In this document: positions 36,020 through 45,408 of the stretch, piece after piece
How positions within the stretch are numbered: the stretch's first letter is position 1
Layout of the letters: each line of letters begins with the position of its first letter
Assembly (NCBI RefSeq): GCF_000276605.1
Contig: NZ_AKJX01000122.1
Location: 25,545 to 89,544, forward strand
Reading direction: 5' to 3'
DNA: 64,000 nt
Source: Acidovorax sp. CF316
Lineage (GTDB): Bacteria; Pseudomonadota; Gammaproteobacteria; Burkholderiales; Burkholderiaceae_C
The notes under the pieces: generated by a model
The model's database searches: none
Told to the model about the DNA's origin: nothing
The model's input: only the letters and a program-made list of their open reading frames with translations
Made by a program: the position numbers and the translations under genes

Positions 36020-36922
36020 ATGCTTGAGTCCATCGCCAATGCTTCCGCGCCCACCGTGCGCGTGCACCCACCGCTGCCCTCGCGGGCGTTTGGCGTGGCA
36101 TCGTCGCCGGCGCTGGCAGGCCGGGTTGCCGGTGGGGCGCAGCCGACCCGCATGGACGCACTCAACCGGCTGGCCACCAGGGAGGAGCGGCTGCCCTTCT
36201 GGGTGCGCCTCGTCAAGAATGAGGCGGACCTGCGCAAGGCGGTGCACATCCGCCATGCGGCCTACGCACGCCATGTGCCCGACCTGGCGCAAAAGCTGCA
36301 AGAGCCCGAGTCCACCGATTACGAAGACGGGGTCGTGGTGTTGCTGGCCGAGTCCAAGCTCGATGGCTCTCCGCTGGGAACGGCGCGCATCCAGAGCAAC
36401 CGCTTTCGCGCCCTGAGCGTGGAGCAGTCGGTCAACCTGCCCCTGTGGATGGAGGGCATGCACCTGGCCGAAGTCACGCGCCTGGGCATCGTGGGGGGCA
36501 CCATGGGCCGCCTGGTCAAGACCGTGCTCATCAAGGCGGCCTTCCAGTACTGCGAGCGCCAGGGGATCGAGCAGGCCATTGCGGCGGGCCGGGCCCCCAT
36601 CGACCGGCACTACGAACAACTGCTGTTCGAAGACCTGTTCCCTGCCCAGGGCTTCATCCCGCTGGCCCATGCCGGCAATCTGCCGCACCGGGTGATGGCC
36701 TTCGACATCGACAGCGGCCCGGCGCGCTGGCAGCAGGCACAGCACCCGGCACTCAACTTCTTTTGCCACACCCGCCATCCGGACATCGACATGGGTCCGG
36801 CACCCGTGCGCAGCCTGCCTGCCAGCGGCAAGGCGATCGGGGCCCAGCCGCTGCCGCGTCGCGCAGCCGCCAGTGGGCGCCGGGAGCTGCCGGCGCGCAT
36901 CAGCAACCGGGCGTTTGCCTGA
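36020..36922 (+). CDS. FeeM-like N-acyl amino acid synthase / GNAT protein
   Basis: The 300-residue protein has a disordered N-terminal ~55 residues and then a GNAT-type core: 'ADLRKAVHIRHAAYARHVPD', 'PLGTARIQSNRF', 'HLAEVTRLGIVGG' and 'YEQLLFEDLFPAQGF'. This order resembles the N-acyl amino acid synthase FeeM, which transfers fatty acyl groups from acyl carrier protein, and related AHL-synthase-like folds. Substrate is not known. The Ser/Ala-rich start and a Pro-rich end flank the core. A terminator follows at 36984. The start at 36020 has a CGAGG sequence 8 bp upstream. Confidence 0.75.
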   Translation: MLESIANASAPTVRVHPPLPSRAFGVASSPALAGRVAGGAQPTRMDALNRLATREERLPFWVRLVKNEADLRKAVHIRHAAYARHVPDLAQKLQEPESTDYEDGVVVLLAESKLDGSPLGTARIQSNRFRALSVEQSVNLPLWMEGMHLAEVTRLGIVGGTMGRLVKTVLIKAAFQYCERQGIEQAIAAGRAPIDRHYEQLLFEDLFPAQGFIPLAHAGNLPHRVMAFDIDSGPARWQQAQHPALNFFCHTRHPDIDMGPAPVRSLPASGKAIGAQPLPRRAAASGRRELPARISNRAFA

Positions 36923-36983
36923 GTCGTCCCACCCCTTCAGGGTGGGGCCTGCCCTGCACGCCAAAATCACCTGTTGGTAAAAA

Positions 36984-37008
36984 GGCCACACCTGCGGTGG
37001 CCTTTTTT
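36984..37008 (+). terminator. Intrinsic terminator after the FeeM-like gene
   Basis: GGCCAC-N7-GTGGCC followed by six Ts on the plus strand; five As precede the stem, so it could also act on the minus strand. Confidence 0.85.
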
Positions 37009-37183
37009 GTACCCGTTGCTTTGTAAACTCCCACAAAAAAGGGGGAACGCGCAAAGACTTGCGGTGCAGGCCGTGTGTTCCGTGACAAGATGGAAGTTTG
37101 CGCGTGATCGCGGCCTTGCTTGCCTGGCCGTGGCCCATGCGCCATCCAGCGCGTGGCCGTGGGCTGCGCATCCACACGAAACC

Positions 37184-40162
37184 ATGGGGTCAGCGCGATT
37201 GCAGGAGCACGCACGGCATTGGGTACGGCGCGGCGTAGTCTTGGTGGACTGGCTGCTGCGCGCGATGTCCATCTACATCATTCCCATTGCCATGGCTGGC
37301 GTGGCCGTGTGGGCGCTGCTGTTCTGGCAGAGCAATTACCTGTCGGCCGGCGGCCACACCCTGATGATGCGCGTGCTGCCCCAGGCGGCGCCAGAGCTCA
37401 CCTCCGAACAGGCACTGGCCGCGCTGGCGAACCGGCCGCTCAAATCCTTCCATGACACCAACCTGTCCGAGGAGCCGGTCTGGTTCCTGGTGGACCTGCC
37501 GGTCTCGATGGCGCAGCCGCCCTCGGTGCTGTTCCCTTCGCGCCACGCCGTCGAGATGGCCTGCTGGGATGGCAGGAGCCTGGTGTCGCTCGGCCAGGCC
37601 ACACGCGAGCAGGCCAGCGGCAGCCTGATCCCCATGAAGGCCGGCTTCGGCCTGCCCGAGGCCAGTGCCGGCCAGCGCGTGCTGTGCCGTGCGGCCTTCG
37701 TCGGGCCGGCACGCCTGCAGGCCGACTGGTGGGCCCAGACCGACCTGCAGGCCTCGGTGCTCGAATTCCACCGCAATCTGGGTCTGCTCGAAGGCGGCCT
37801 GGTGGTGCTGGGCATGTTCGTGCTCATGACGGCGCTGATCAATCGCCAGTCGCTGTATGTGCTGTTCGCGGCCTGGCTGGTGGTCACGCTGCGCGTGGGG
37901 GCCATCTCTGCCGGTTGGGACGTGCAGTGGCTGGGCCACCTGGTGCCCACGCCCTGGCTGTTTCCGACCCGTGCGCTCACGGTGGCGATCTACGGCTTTC
38001 TCACCATCACGCTGTACAAGAACCTGTTCCAGGAAGACCTGGACCGCTCGCGCCTGGGCCCCTGGATCCGCGGTGCACAGTGGGCCTGCGTGCCGCTGCT
38101 GCTGGCCGCCGTGTTCCTGCCCTACGGCCTGTACCTGCCCATGATGTGGGTGTCCACGGGCGTGGGCCTCCTGCTGATGACGGTGAGCCTGGTGCGCATC
38201 GTCTTCAAGACCCGTTCGCGCGTGGCCCTGTGGTACGGCGCGTCGCTGGGGGTCACCTTCCTGTCGAGCTTTTCGGAGATCGTGGCGGCGGCTTATGGCA
38301 TGAAGGTGCTGGTGGGCACCGTGAACCACGTCACGGCGGCCCTGTCGTCGAGCCTGCTGGCCGCGTTGGCGATTGCCGAGCAGATGCGCCAAGAGCACGT
38401 CAAGCGCCTGGAGGTGCAGGCCCAGTTGCAGCATGCCTACGAGGCCATGCCCATCGGCCTGTTCACGCTCGACCTGCAGGGCCGGTTCCTGAGTGCCAAC
38501 CCTGCGCTGGTGGACATGCTGGGCGACGGCCTGCTGGACAACGGCGGGCGCACCTGGCGCGCGCAGTTCGGCGACGCGGCCTGGCTGCAGCTCGACCAGA
38601 TGGTGCATGGCCAGGGCGAGACCGAAACCGAGTTTGCGGTGAGCGGGCGCGACGATGGGGAACTGACCCGGCGCTTCATGGTGCGTGCCACCCAGGCGCG
38701 CGGCCGCATCGAAGGCTCGCTGCAGGACGTGACCGAGAAATCGCGCGCCACTGAGAACCTGCGCGTGCTGGCCCACCACGACGCGCTCACGCGCGTGCTC
38801 AACCGCCGCGGCATCGAGCAGGTGCTCGAATCGGCGCTGGCCCAGCGCAACCAGGGCAAGCCGCTGGCGCTGGCCTACCTGGACCTGGACCGCTTCAAGC
38901 TCATCAACGACCTGTTCGGCCATGCGGCCGGTGACGACGTGCTGCAGCAGGTGTGCGCGCGCGTCTCGCAGATGCTGTCGGGCAACATGCAGATCGGGCG
39001 CGTGGGGGGCGACGAGTTCCTCATCGTCTTTCCGGACACCCACATCACGCTGGCCCGGCTCATCAGCCAGGGCATCGTCTCCAGCATCTGCACCAGCCCC
39101 TACCGGGTGGGAGCGCGCTCGTTCCACGTGCGCGGCTCCATCGGCCTCATCGAGGTGGCGCCGGGCAGCACCATCCGTGACGTGGTGTCCACCGCCGACC
39201 ATGCCTGCCGCGACGCCAAGCGTGGCCTGCACCACGGCCTGGCGGTGTACGAGCGCGATGCGCCGGGCCTGATCGCCCACGAGACGGAGATGAAGCTGGT
39301 GGAGCGCCTGTCGTCCGACGAGCGCATCGAGGGCCTGTTCCTGGAGATGCAGCCCATCATGTCGCTCACGGCGCCGACGGAGTCGCTCAACTTCGAGGTG
39401 CTGCTGCGCATGCGCGACGCCAGCGGCGCGCTGGTGCCCACACCGCGGCTGATCGCCGCGGGCGAGCACAGCGGGCGCATGGGTGTCATCGACCGCTGGG
39501 TGCTGGGCACGGTGTTCGACTGGCTGGGCAAGCACCACGGGCAGCTCGGGCGCACCCAGTTCGTGTGCCTGAACCTGAGCGGGGCCTCGCTCAACGACGA
39601 GGCCTTCATCGACGACGTGTTCGCCCTGTTCGACGAGCACCCGCACCTGGCGAGCTGGCTGTGCCTGGAGATCACCGAAAGCGTGGCCCTGCACGACCTG
39701 GAGAACACGCGCCGCTTCATCAGCCAGGTGCGCTCCTATGGCGCCAAGGTGGCGCTCGACGACTTCGGCGCCGGCTACACCTCGTTCTCCTACCTGAAGG
39801 ACCTGCCGTCCGACCTGCTCAAGATCGACGGCAACTTCATCGTCAACATGAACCGCCACCCGGCCAACGTGGCCATCGTCGAGGCCATCGTGAGCCTGGC
39901 GCGCAACCTGGGCATGAAGACCATTGCCGAGTGGGCCGAAGACCATGCCACGGTGCAGACCCTGGCCGAGATCGGCGTGGACTATGTGCAGGGCTTCGTC
40001 GTGGCGCGGCCCCAGTCGCCCGAGAAGCTGCTCGCCGCATCCTCCGCCGCCAGCTTCATCGAAGACCCGCAGCTCACGCAGTTCGTGCAGTTGCTGGGTG
40101 CCAGCGGACCGCCGTCAGGGCAGGCCGGGCTGTTCGGCGAGCGCCGCTCCGACGCGCACTGA
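37184..40162 (+). CDS. 7TM membrane GGDEF-EAL protein with PAS domain
   Basis: The 992-residue protein has an N-terminal helix (about 30-50), a periplasmic segment, and seven helices of the 7TMR-DISM type (about 195-400). A PAS-like domain ('AYEAMPIGLFTLDLQGRFL'), a GGDEF domain with intact GGDEF, and an EAL domain follow. The EAL motif reads 'EVL', with downstream catalytic residues kept ('CLEITES', 'DDFGAGYTSFSYL', 'LLKIDGNFI'), so phosphodiesterase activity on c-di-GMP is plausible. The GGDEF I-site RxxD is missing. It would couple an extracellular ligand to c-di-GMP level. The start at 37184 precedes the first helix; the frame is open further upstream. Confidence 0.9.
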   Translation: MGSARLQEHARHWVRRGVVLVDWLLRAMSIYIIPIAMAGVAVWALLFWQSNYLSAGGHTLMMRVLPQAAPELTSEQALAALANRPLKSFHDTNLSEEPVWFLVDLPVSMAQPPSVLFPSRHAVEMACWDGRSLVSLGQATREQASGSLIPMKAGFGLPEASAGQRVLCRAAFVGPARLQADWWAQTDLQASVLEFHRNLGLLEGGLVVLGMFVLMTALINRQSLYVLFAAWLVVTLRVGAISAGWDVQWLGHLVPTPWLFPTRALTVAIYGFLTITLYKNLFQEDLDRSRLGPWIRGAQWACVPLLLAAVFLPYGLYLPMMWVSTGVGLLLMTVSLVRIVFKTRSRVALWYGASLGVTFLSSFSEIVAAAYGMKVLVGTVNHVTAALSSSLLAALAIAEQMRQEHVKRLEVQAQLQHAYEAMPIGLFTLDLQGRFLSANPALVDMLGDGLLDNGGRTWRAQFGDAAWLQLDQMVHGQGETETEFAVSGRDDGELTRRFMVRATQARGRIEGSLQDVTEKSRATENLRVLAHHDALTRVLNRRGIEQVLESALAQRNQGKPLALAYLDLDRFKLINDLFGHAAGDDVLQQVCARVSQMLSGNMQIGRVGGDEFLIVFPDTHITLARLISQGIVSSICTSPYRVGARSFHVRGSIGLIEVAPGSTIRDVVSTADHACRDAKRGLHHGLAVYERDAPGLIAHETEMKLVERLSSDERIEGLFLEMQPIMSLTAPTESLNFEVLLRMRDASGALVPTPRLIAAGEHSGRMGVIDRWVLGTVFDWLGKHHGQLGRTQFVCLNLSGASLNDEAFIDDVFALFDEHPHLASWLCLEITESVALHDLENTRRFISQVRSYGAKVALDDFGAGYTSFSYLKDLPSDLLKIDGNFIVNMNRHPANVAIVEAIVSLARNLGMKTIAEWAEDHATVQTLAEIGVDYVQGFVVARPQSPEKLLAASSAASFIEDPQLTQFVQLLGASGPPSGQAGLFGERRSDAH

Positions 40163-40184
40163 AACCGGCCCAAACCCCTACTGT

Positions 40185-40817
40185 TCAGGGCACGATCAGC
40201 CGCGCCACATCGTGCGCCATGCCCGAGGGTTCGCGCACCAGGTGCTCCACCAGGCTGCGCCGGTCGGCCTCGGTGCGCTGCTGCGACAAAAAGCGCTTGC
40301 CCTGCAGTGCCGTGACCTCGATCTCGAACCCCACCAGGTGCCGGGCCGCGCCCTGCACGTAGTCGGGCGCCGCCAGTTCCAGCGACCAGGGCTCGCTGCG
40401 CCCGGCCTCCTGCGCGGCCGTCAGGGCTGCGAGGTGGGCCAGCACCCAGGCGGGGTTGCCGTCCACCCAGCGCAGGTGCCCGCGCGCCTGCACGGCCACG
40501 TAGTTCCAGCTCGGTGCCAGGCGCGCGCTGCGCTGGCCATTCACATACCAGCGCGGCGAGATGTAGGCGTTGGGGCCCTGGAACAGCACGAGCATGCTGC
40601 TGCCATCGGCCACATCCCGGCGCATTGGATGGTCGCGCACCACATGGCCCCGCAGGCAGGCCGGCGCAGCGTCCGGCTGGTGCAGCTCCAGGGGCAGCAG
40701 ATGGACATCGGTTGCACCGGTGGCGCTGGTGGTGACCAGCGTGGCCAGGGGGTAGCTGGCCACCAAGTGGAGCAGCGTGGCCGGGTCGTTCTCGGCAAAA
40801 AGGGGCTGGGCGTGCAT
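40185..40817 (-). CDS. PaiB-type FMN-binding negative regulator
   Basis: The 210-residue protein matches the PaiB/FMN-binding split-barrel pattern: 'MHAQPLFAENDPATLLHLVASYPLATLVTT' (by start), 'VHLLPLEL', 'PNAYISPRWY', and 'VPTWNY'-like 'LAPSWNYVAVQARG'. PaiB in Bacillus represses sporulation and protease genes; in Proteobacteria these proteins are mostly uncharacterised flavin-binding proteins. It is convergent with the GGDEF-EAL gene, with a 22-bp gap. Confidence 0.85.
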   Translation of the reverse strand: MHAQPLFAENDPATLLHLVASYPLATLVTTSATGATDVHLLPLELHQPDAAPACLRGHVVRDHPMRRDVADGSSMLVLFQGPNAYISPRWYVNGQRSARLAPSWNYVAVQARGHLRWVDGNPAWVLAHLAALTAAQEAGRSEPWSLELAAPDYVQGAARHLVGFEIEVTALQGKRFLSQQRTEADRRSLVEHLVREPSGMAHDVARLIVP

Positions 40818-40874
40818 GGCCCCAGTGTCGGCCGGTGCGGTGTGTGCGTATTGAACGTTCCGGCCAATGGTTTC

Positions 40875-41777
40875 CTACTCCAGCACCAGCGTGCGCGCCA
40901 GGTGGCCGTACACCGTGGCCACGCGGCGCAGGTGGCGCGACTCGGGGTGGGTGAGCAGCCACAGCCCGGTCTCGCACTCGTCCAGTGACCCGGTCAGCGC
41001 CACCAGGCCGGGATGCGGCTGGGCCAGGAAGACCGGCAGCACGCCCACGCCCAGCCCCAGGGCCACCAGCTCCATCACGGTGAGGATGCTGCCCACGCGG
41101 TAGCGCGCCCCCGCCTTCGGAAAATGCCGCTTGCGCCACAGCACCGAGGGGTGCTCGGGCAGCGCATCGTCGGGCGCCACCCAGTCCTGGCCGGCCTGCA
41201 CATCGGCCAGCTGTTGCACCGGGCCCTGGCGCGCGGCATACAGCGCCATGCGGATACGGCCCACCTGCCGGCCCACCAGGTGGGCCGGTGGGCGGCGCGT
41301 GGCGCGCACGGCGATGTCGGTGTCGCGCCGCGTCAGGCTGGCCAGGTCGTTGCCGGCATGCAGCTCGAACTGCAGCAGCGGGTGCTCCCCTTGCAGGCTC
41401 CGCAGCGCGGGTGCCACCAGGCCGTGCAGGATGGTGTCGGTGGTGGTGATGTGCACCGTGCCAGACACGCGCTCAGGCTGCTGCTGCGCCTGCGCGGCAG
41501 AGCGCGCCGATTCCAGCGCCGACTCCAGCTGCTCGGCATGCCCGGCCAGGGTCTGTGCCAGCTCCAGCGCCTGGTAGCCCGTGCGCGAGCGCGTGAACAG
41601 GGCTTGCCCCAGCCCGCGCTCGATGCGCTGTAGTGTGCGGAACACGGTGGACGGGTCCACCCCCAGGCGCTCGCCGGCGCCGGCCAGCGTGCCGGCACGT
41701 ACCAGAGCCAGCACGTTCTCCAGGTCGCCGGCACCCAACTGGAAAGGGGCGGCTTGATATTGCGTTGTTGCAATCAT
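40875..41777 (-). CDS. LysR-family regulator, divergent to a GST
   Basis: The 300-residue protein has the LysR helix-turn-helix ('ALVRAGTLAGAGERLGVDPSTVFRTLQRIE', about residues 20-50) and an effector domain with 'TRRPPAHLVGRQVGRIRMALYAA'. The start at 41777 places the DNA-binding domain at the usual position; a longer frame to 41843 overlaps the divergent promoter. The GST gene starts 77 bp away in the opposite direction and is its probable target. Confidence 0.88.
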   Translation of the reverse strand: MIATTQYQAAPFQLGAGDLENVLALVRAGTLAGAGERLGVDPSTVFRTLQRIERGLGQALFTRSRTGYQALELAQTLAGHAEQLESALESARSAAQAQQQPERVSGTVHITTTDTILHGLVAPALRSLQGEHPLLQFELHAGNDLASLTRRDTDIAVRATRRPPAHLVGRQVGRIRMALYAARQGPVQQLADVQAGQDWVAPDDALPEHPSVLWRKRHFPKAGARYRVGSILTVMELVALGLGVGVLPVFLAQPHPGLVALTGSLDECETGLWLLTHPESRHLRRVATVYGHLARTLVLE

Positions 41778-41854
41778 GGTTTGCGGTGCTGCGTATTTTG
41801 ATTTCGCTGACGCAATCATAGATTCAGAGCTCCCACCCCTCAAGGACCTCTGCC

Positions 41855-42568
41855 ATGCCCCACGCGCTCACCCTCATCAGCCACCCCCTGTGCCCTTACG
41901 TCCAGCGGGCGGCCATCGCCCTGGCAGAAAAGGGCATCGCTTTCGAACGCATCGACATCGACCTGGCCGACAAGCCGGCCTGGTTTCTCCAGATCTCGCC
42001 GCTGGGCAAGACACCGGTGCTGCTGGTCGATGGCCAGCCGGTCTTCGAATCTGCCGTGGTCTGCGAGTACCTGGACGAGACATTCCTGCCCCGCCTGCAC
42101 CCCGAGGACGCGCTGGCCCGTGCCCGGCACCGGGGCTGGATGGAGTTCGGCTCGGCCGTGCTCAACGCCATCGGTGCGCTCTACGGTGCCCCTGACGAAG
42201 CCGCTCTGGCGGTCCGTGCCGGGGACCTGCGGCGCCTGTTCGTGCAGGTCGAGGCACAGCTGTCGGATCGCGCCGAAGCGGGTCCTTACTTTGCCGGATC
42301 GGATTTCACGCTGGTCGATGCGGTCTTCGGCCCGGTGTTCCGCTATTTCGATGTATTCGACCGGATCGGCGACTTCGGCGTGTTCACCGGCCTGCCGCGC
42401 GTGGCGGCCTGGCGCACGGCGCTGGCGGCCCGGCCCTCGGTGGCTGGCGCCGTGGGTGCGGACTATGGGGACCGGCTGCGCGCCTTTCTGCACGCCCGGC
42501 AGGGTGCGCTGGCGGAGCGGGCGAGGGCTATGCCGCCACCGGCACCAGCTGCGGCAATGCCGGCGTAA
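41855..42568 (+). CDS. Glutathione S-transferase
   Basis: The N-terminal thioredoxin-like domain has the conserved glutathione site 'LCPYVQRAAIALAEKG' (CPYxxR) and 'GKTPVLLVDGQPVFESAVVCEYLDE', cited by position about 50-75, with the cis-Pro. The rest is the GST helical domain. The 237-residue length and the Cys-type active site resemble omega/beta-type GSTs with reductase activity. The last ~40 bp overlap the convergent AraC gene. It is divergent from the LysR gene. Confidence 0.9.
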   Translation: MPHALTLISHPLCPYVQRAAIALAEKGIAFERIDIDLADKPAWFLQISPLGKTPVLLVDGQPVFESAVVCEYLDETFLPRLHPEDALARARHRGWMEFGSAVLNAIGALYGAPDEAALAVRAGDLRRLFVQVEAQLSDRAEAGPYFAGSDFTLVDAVFGPVFRYFDVFDRIGDFGVFTGLPRVAAWRTALAARPSVAGAVGADYGDRLRAFLHARQGALAERARAMPPPAPAAAMPA

Positions 42569-43322
42569 AGCCGCCGAGCTTGCGAAACTGCCGCGTCATG
42601 TGCGCCTGGTCGGCATAGCCCGCCTCCTGTGCCAGGTGGGCCAGCGAAGGCAGGCGCCCCCCTTGCACCAGCGCCATGGCGCGTTGGAAGCGCAGGATGC
42701 CGGCCAGGCTGCGCAGCGGCAGGCCCACGGCGGCCAGCATGTCGCGGCGCAGCGTGCGCTCGGGCAGTGCCAGGGCGGTGCACAGCGCCTGAAGCGGGGC
42801 ACCGGGGTGCTGGCGCAGCCAGCGCAGGGCCTGCAGGGCGCGGGCCTGGGAGGGGCCAGTGGCCGGGCCGGCTCGCCGCGCCAGGGCCGCCGCCGCGCCC
42901 GCCAGCGCATGCTGCAGGCCGTCCGCGCAGGTCGCGGCCAGCACCGGGGTGGCCAGGGGGCCGAGCGCCTGCTCTGCGGCGGGCCCGGTCAGCACCCGAT
43001 TCACCAGCGCGGCCGGGTCGAGCCCCAGGCAGGCGCCACCCCAGCCCAGCTGGAAGCGCACGCCCACGCTGCAAACGGCGGCGCGGTGGGCCACGGTGCT
43101 GGGGCGGTCTGCGGGGCCGGCAATCGCCAGGCTGACGGCCACGATGCCGCCGCTGGCGTCCAGCACCGCGTGGGCCACCAGGTCCATGCGGCCATCGGGC
43201 AGCACGGCCTGCCGGCGCCCGGCCACCGGACCGTAGCGCCACAGCGCCTCGATCCGCTGGGGGTCCAGCGGGCCCAGCGGCAGTTCTTCGTAGGGCAGGG
43301 TTTGCGGCGCGGTCTGGCGCAT
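42528..43322 (-). CDS. AraC-family transcriptional regulator
   Basis: The 264-residue protein has a C-terminal double helix-turn-helix of the AraC type ('LCTALALPERTLRRDMLAAVGLPLRS', 'LAQEAGYADQAHMTRQFRKLGGFTP' by position about 185-255). The N-terminal domain ('RYGPVAGRRQAVLPDGRMDLVAHAV') resembles the DUF6597-type sensor of uncharacterised AraC proteins. Its 3' end overlaps the GST gene by 41 bp on the other strand. Confidence 0.85.
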   Translation of the reverse strand: MRQTAPQTLPYEELPLGPLDPQRIEALWRYGPVAGRRQAVLPDGRMDLVAHAVLDASGGIVAVSLAIAGPADRPSTVAHRAAVCSVGVRFQLGWGGACLGLDPAALVNRVLTGPAAEQALGPLATPVLAATCADGLQHALAGAAAALARRAGPATGPSQARALQALRWLRQHPGAPLQALCTALALPERTLRRDMLAAVGLPLRSLAGILRFQRAMALVQGGRLPSLAHLAQEAGYADQAHMTRQFRKLGGFTPALPQLVPVAA

Positions 43323-43336
43323 GCCGGCGCGGACGA

Positions 43337-44038
43337 CTACATTCCCAGCGACTTGAGCAGTTCGTCGGTGTCGGACCCGCCGCCGCTGTCCGCAGCGGGA
43401 GCCGGCGCCGGGGTGCTCTGTGCGCCCCGTTCGTTCTGGGACATCAGCGCGTCGGGATCCGGCGTGTCCTGGGCTTCGAAATCCACCATCTTGATGAATT
43501 CGGTGCGGTCGATGGCCAGCTCCAGGTAGAAGATGTTGTTGCTGGCGGTGTAGAAGGTCACGCGCCGCGCCTCGGGCTTGTCCAGGTTGGCGTCCACGCT
43601 GAGCATCACCTGCTTGTTGAGCACCAGCATCTTGGGCTGGTTCTGCGTGATGTGGGTCTGCAGCTCGCGCCGCACCTTGCCGGTGAAGTCGCCCACCACC
43701 TGGTTCATGAGCTCGCCCATCACGTTGGACACCTCGTCGGAGGTATAGGACGAGACCAGGTCATCCTTGGACATGCCCATGTTCAACAGGTAGCTCGAAT
43801 ACAGCTCCATGGCGGCCTGGGCCGAGAAGTTGATGATCACCAGGCCCGAGAAGCCGCCGTCGAACAGCACGAAGCAGCCGATGTCGGGTTTCAGGCAGGT
43901 CTTGCTGATGCGCTGCACCATCCCTGAATAGTGGATCTGGCTGTGGGTGGCCACATTGAGCACGCGGGTGACCGAGTTGCACAGGCTGATCAGCAGGTCT
44001 TCGGTGCCGTAGATGACGGAGGTTTCGGTGTGGCTCAT
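43337..44038 (-). CDS. DUF3334-family protein (CheX-like)
   Basis: The 233-residue protein has a conserved core 'TSVIYGTEDLLISLCNSVTRVLN' (cited by start), 'YTSDEVSNVMGELMNQVVGDFTGKVRR' and 'FYLELAIDRTEFIKM'. I recognise this as DUF3334, whose GxLxN-type helix 'NVMGELMNQVVG' is like CheX/CheC phosphatase or flagellar-switch proteins. The C-terminal ~40 residues are disordered and end in 'DELLKSLGM'. It may take part in chemotaxis or c-di-GMP signalling. The start at 44038 matches the family; a longer frame to 44323 is open but not conserved. Confidence 0.75.
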   Translation of the reverse strand: MSHTETSVIYGTEDLLISLCNSVTRVLNVATHSQIHYSGMVQRISKTCLKPDIGCFVLFDGGFSGLVIINFSAQAAMELYSSYLLNMGMSKDDLVSSYTSDEVSNVMGELMNQVVGDFTGKVRRELQTHITQNQPKMLVLNKQVMLSVDANLDKPEARRVTFYTASNNIFYLELAIDRTEFIKMVDFEAQDTPDPDALMSQNERGAQSTPAPAPAADSGGGSDTDELLKSLGM

Positions 44039-44203
44039 GGTATTCGCGGGGTTGCTACTCGACAAAAAGGGTGCTGTACAGAGCATAGGCGAAGCCGCCG
44101 CCGTCGGCCAGCGTGCTTTCCTGCCACTGTGGCCTGCTTCGGGTTGACAATCAAGCGGCAAGGCGTATCGTGCCAGCCAACCAATACAACAGGGAGGAAT
44201 CCA

Positions 44204-45394
44204 ATGGCGGCTGCAGTGTTTACCTATGGGCTGGGCGATCTGGAGGCTGTCGCGGCGGGCGCCGCGATACTGGCCAGTGGCGGCGGTGGCAGTTACAACG
44301 ATGCCTGCACCATCCTGCAGCAACTGGCGCAGCAGGGCAGCTTCACGCCGGTCACCGTCAAGGACTACGACGGCGCCACCGCTTCCTGCGTGCTGGCCAT
44401 CATGGGATCGCCCGACGCCGCCGACGGGCTGACCCTCGCGGCCATCCAGAACTCCATCACCAACACCTCACAGGTGTTCGAGCAGGCCACCGGGGCGCCG
44501 CTGGGCTGCGTGATCCCGGTCGAGATTGGCCCCATCAACTCCCTGGTGCCACTGATCGGGGCCGGCATGTCCCGCGGCACGATCTACGTGGTCAACGGCG
44601 ACGGCGCCGGCCGCGCCGTGCCCGAACTGCCGCAGACCACCTTCACCGGCAGCGCGCAGCTGGCGCCATGCCCTTGCGCGCTGGCCAGCGACGCCCCCCC
44701 TTCGCCGCTGGTCGAATCGGCCGTGCTGGGCGCGCCCACCGCGGACAAGGTGGAAACCCTGGCGGGCGGCGTGGTCGGCGGCTTCGGGGGGTACTCGGGC
44801 ATCGCCATGTGGCCATCGAACCAGGGCAACGGCTACGCGCTGTCGGGCAACTACATTCCCGGCACGCTGGAGCAGGCGCGCCAACTGGGGTTTTCGCTGC
44901 TGCAGGCAGCCAGCCCGCCGTCCACGGCGTCTGTGGCGGCCAACATCACCCAGCTGACCGGCCGGCCGGCCCAGGCGGTGCTGACCAACTTCTACATCAC
45001 GGCGGTCACCCAGTCCACCTCCAGCGCGTCCTCGCTCGATTCCGGCATCATCCGCCTGGACAATGCACAGGACCCGTCGCAGAGTACCGAGACCCATTAC
45101 CTGTACAACCTGAACGAGAACCTCATCATGTATGGTACGGCGAGCACCTCGCCCGACATCATCGCGCCCGACTCGATCTGCTACTACTCCGAGAGCACGG
45201 GCCGGGGCTTCTCCAATGCCAGCGATGACCTGGCCCTCTACTTCGACACCGCCACGGGCAAGAGCACCGGCCGGCAGGTCAGCATCATCCAGGTGCAGAC
45301 CGCCCCCCAGCTGTACAACACGCCGGGCGTGGTGGCTTCGTTTGCGGGGCTGCTGCGCAACATCGGCTACGCCGGTGCCATGCCCTCGGCCTGA
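44204..45394 (+). CDS. DUF917-family protein
   Basis: The 396-residue protein starts after an AGGGAGG ribosome-binding site. The N-terminus 'YGLGDLEAVAAGAAILASGGGGS' and 'VIPVEIGPINSLVPLIGAG' match the DUF917 family, some members of which act on hydantoin-like rings (S-methyl-thiohydantoin desulfurase) or partner with OPLAH-type hydrolases. The usual hydantoinase neighbours are missing here. Function is unassigned; the terminal half diverges from typical DUF917 proteins. Confidence 0.65.
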   Translation: MAAAVFTYGLGDLEAVAAGAAILASGGGGSYNDACTILQQLAQQGSFTPVTVKDYDGATASCVLAIMGSPDAADGLTLAAIQNSITNTSQVFEQATGAPLGCVIPVEIGPINSLVPLIGAGMSRGTIYVVNGDGAGRAVPELPQTTFTGSAQLAPCPCALASDAPPSPLVESAVLGAPTADKVETLAGGVVGGFGGYSGIAMWPSNQGNGYALSGNYIPGTLEQARQLGFSLLQAASPPSTASVAANITQLTGRPAQAVLTNFYITAVTQSTSSASSLDSGIIRLDNAQDPSQSTETHYLYNLNENLIMYGTASTSPDIIAPDSICYYSESTGRGFSNASDDLALYFDTATGKSTGRQVSIIQVQTAPQLYNTPGVVASFAGLLRNIGYAGAMPSA

Positions 45395-45408
45395 GTGGAT
45401 GGGCCACC

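Noticed and set aside
37190..39946. 918-codon minus-strand open frame
   Set aside because: Antisense shadow of the GGDEF-EAL gene with no signal, domain or start context.
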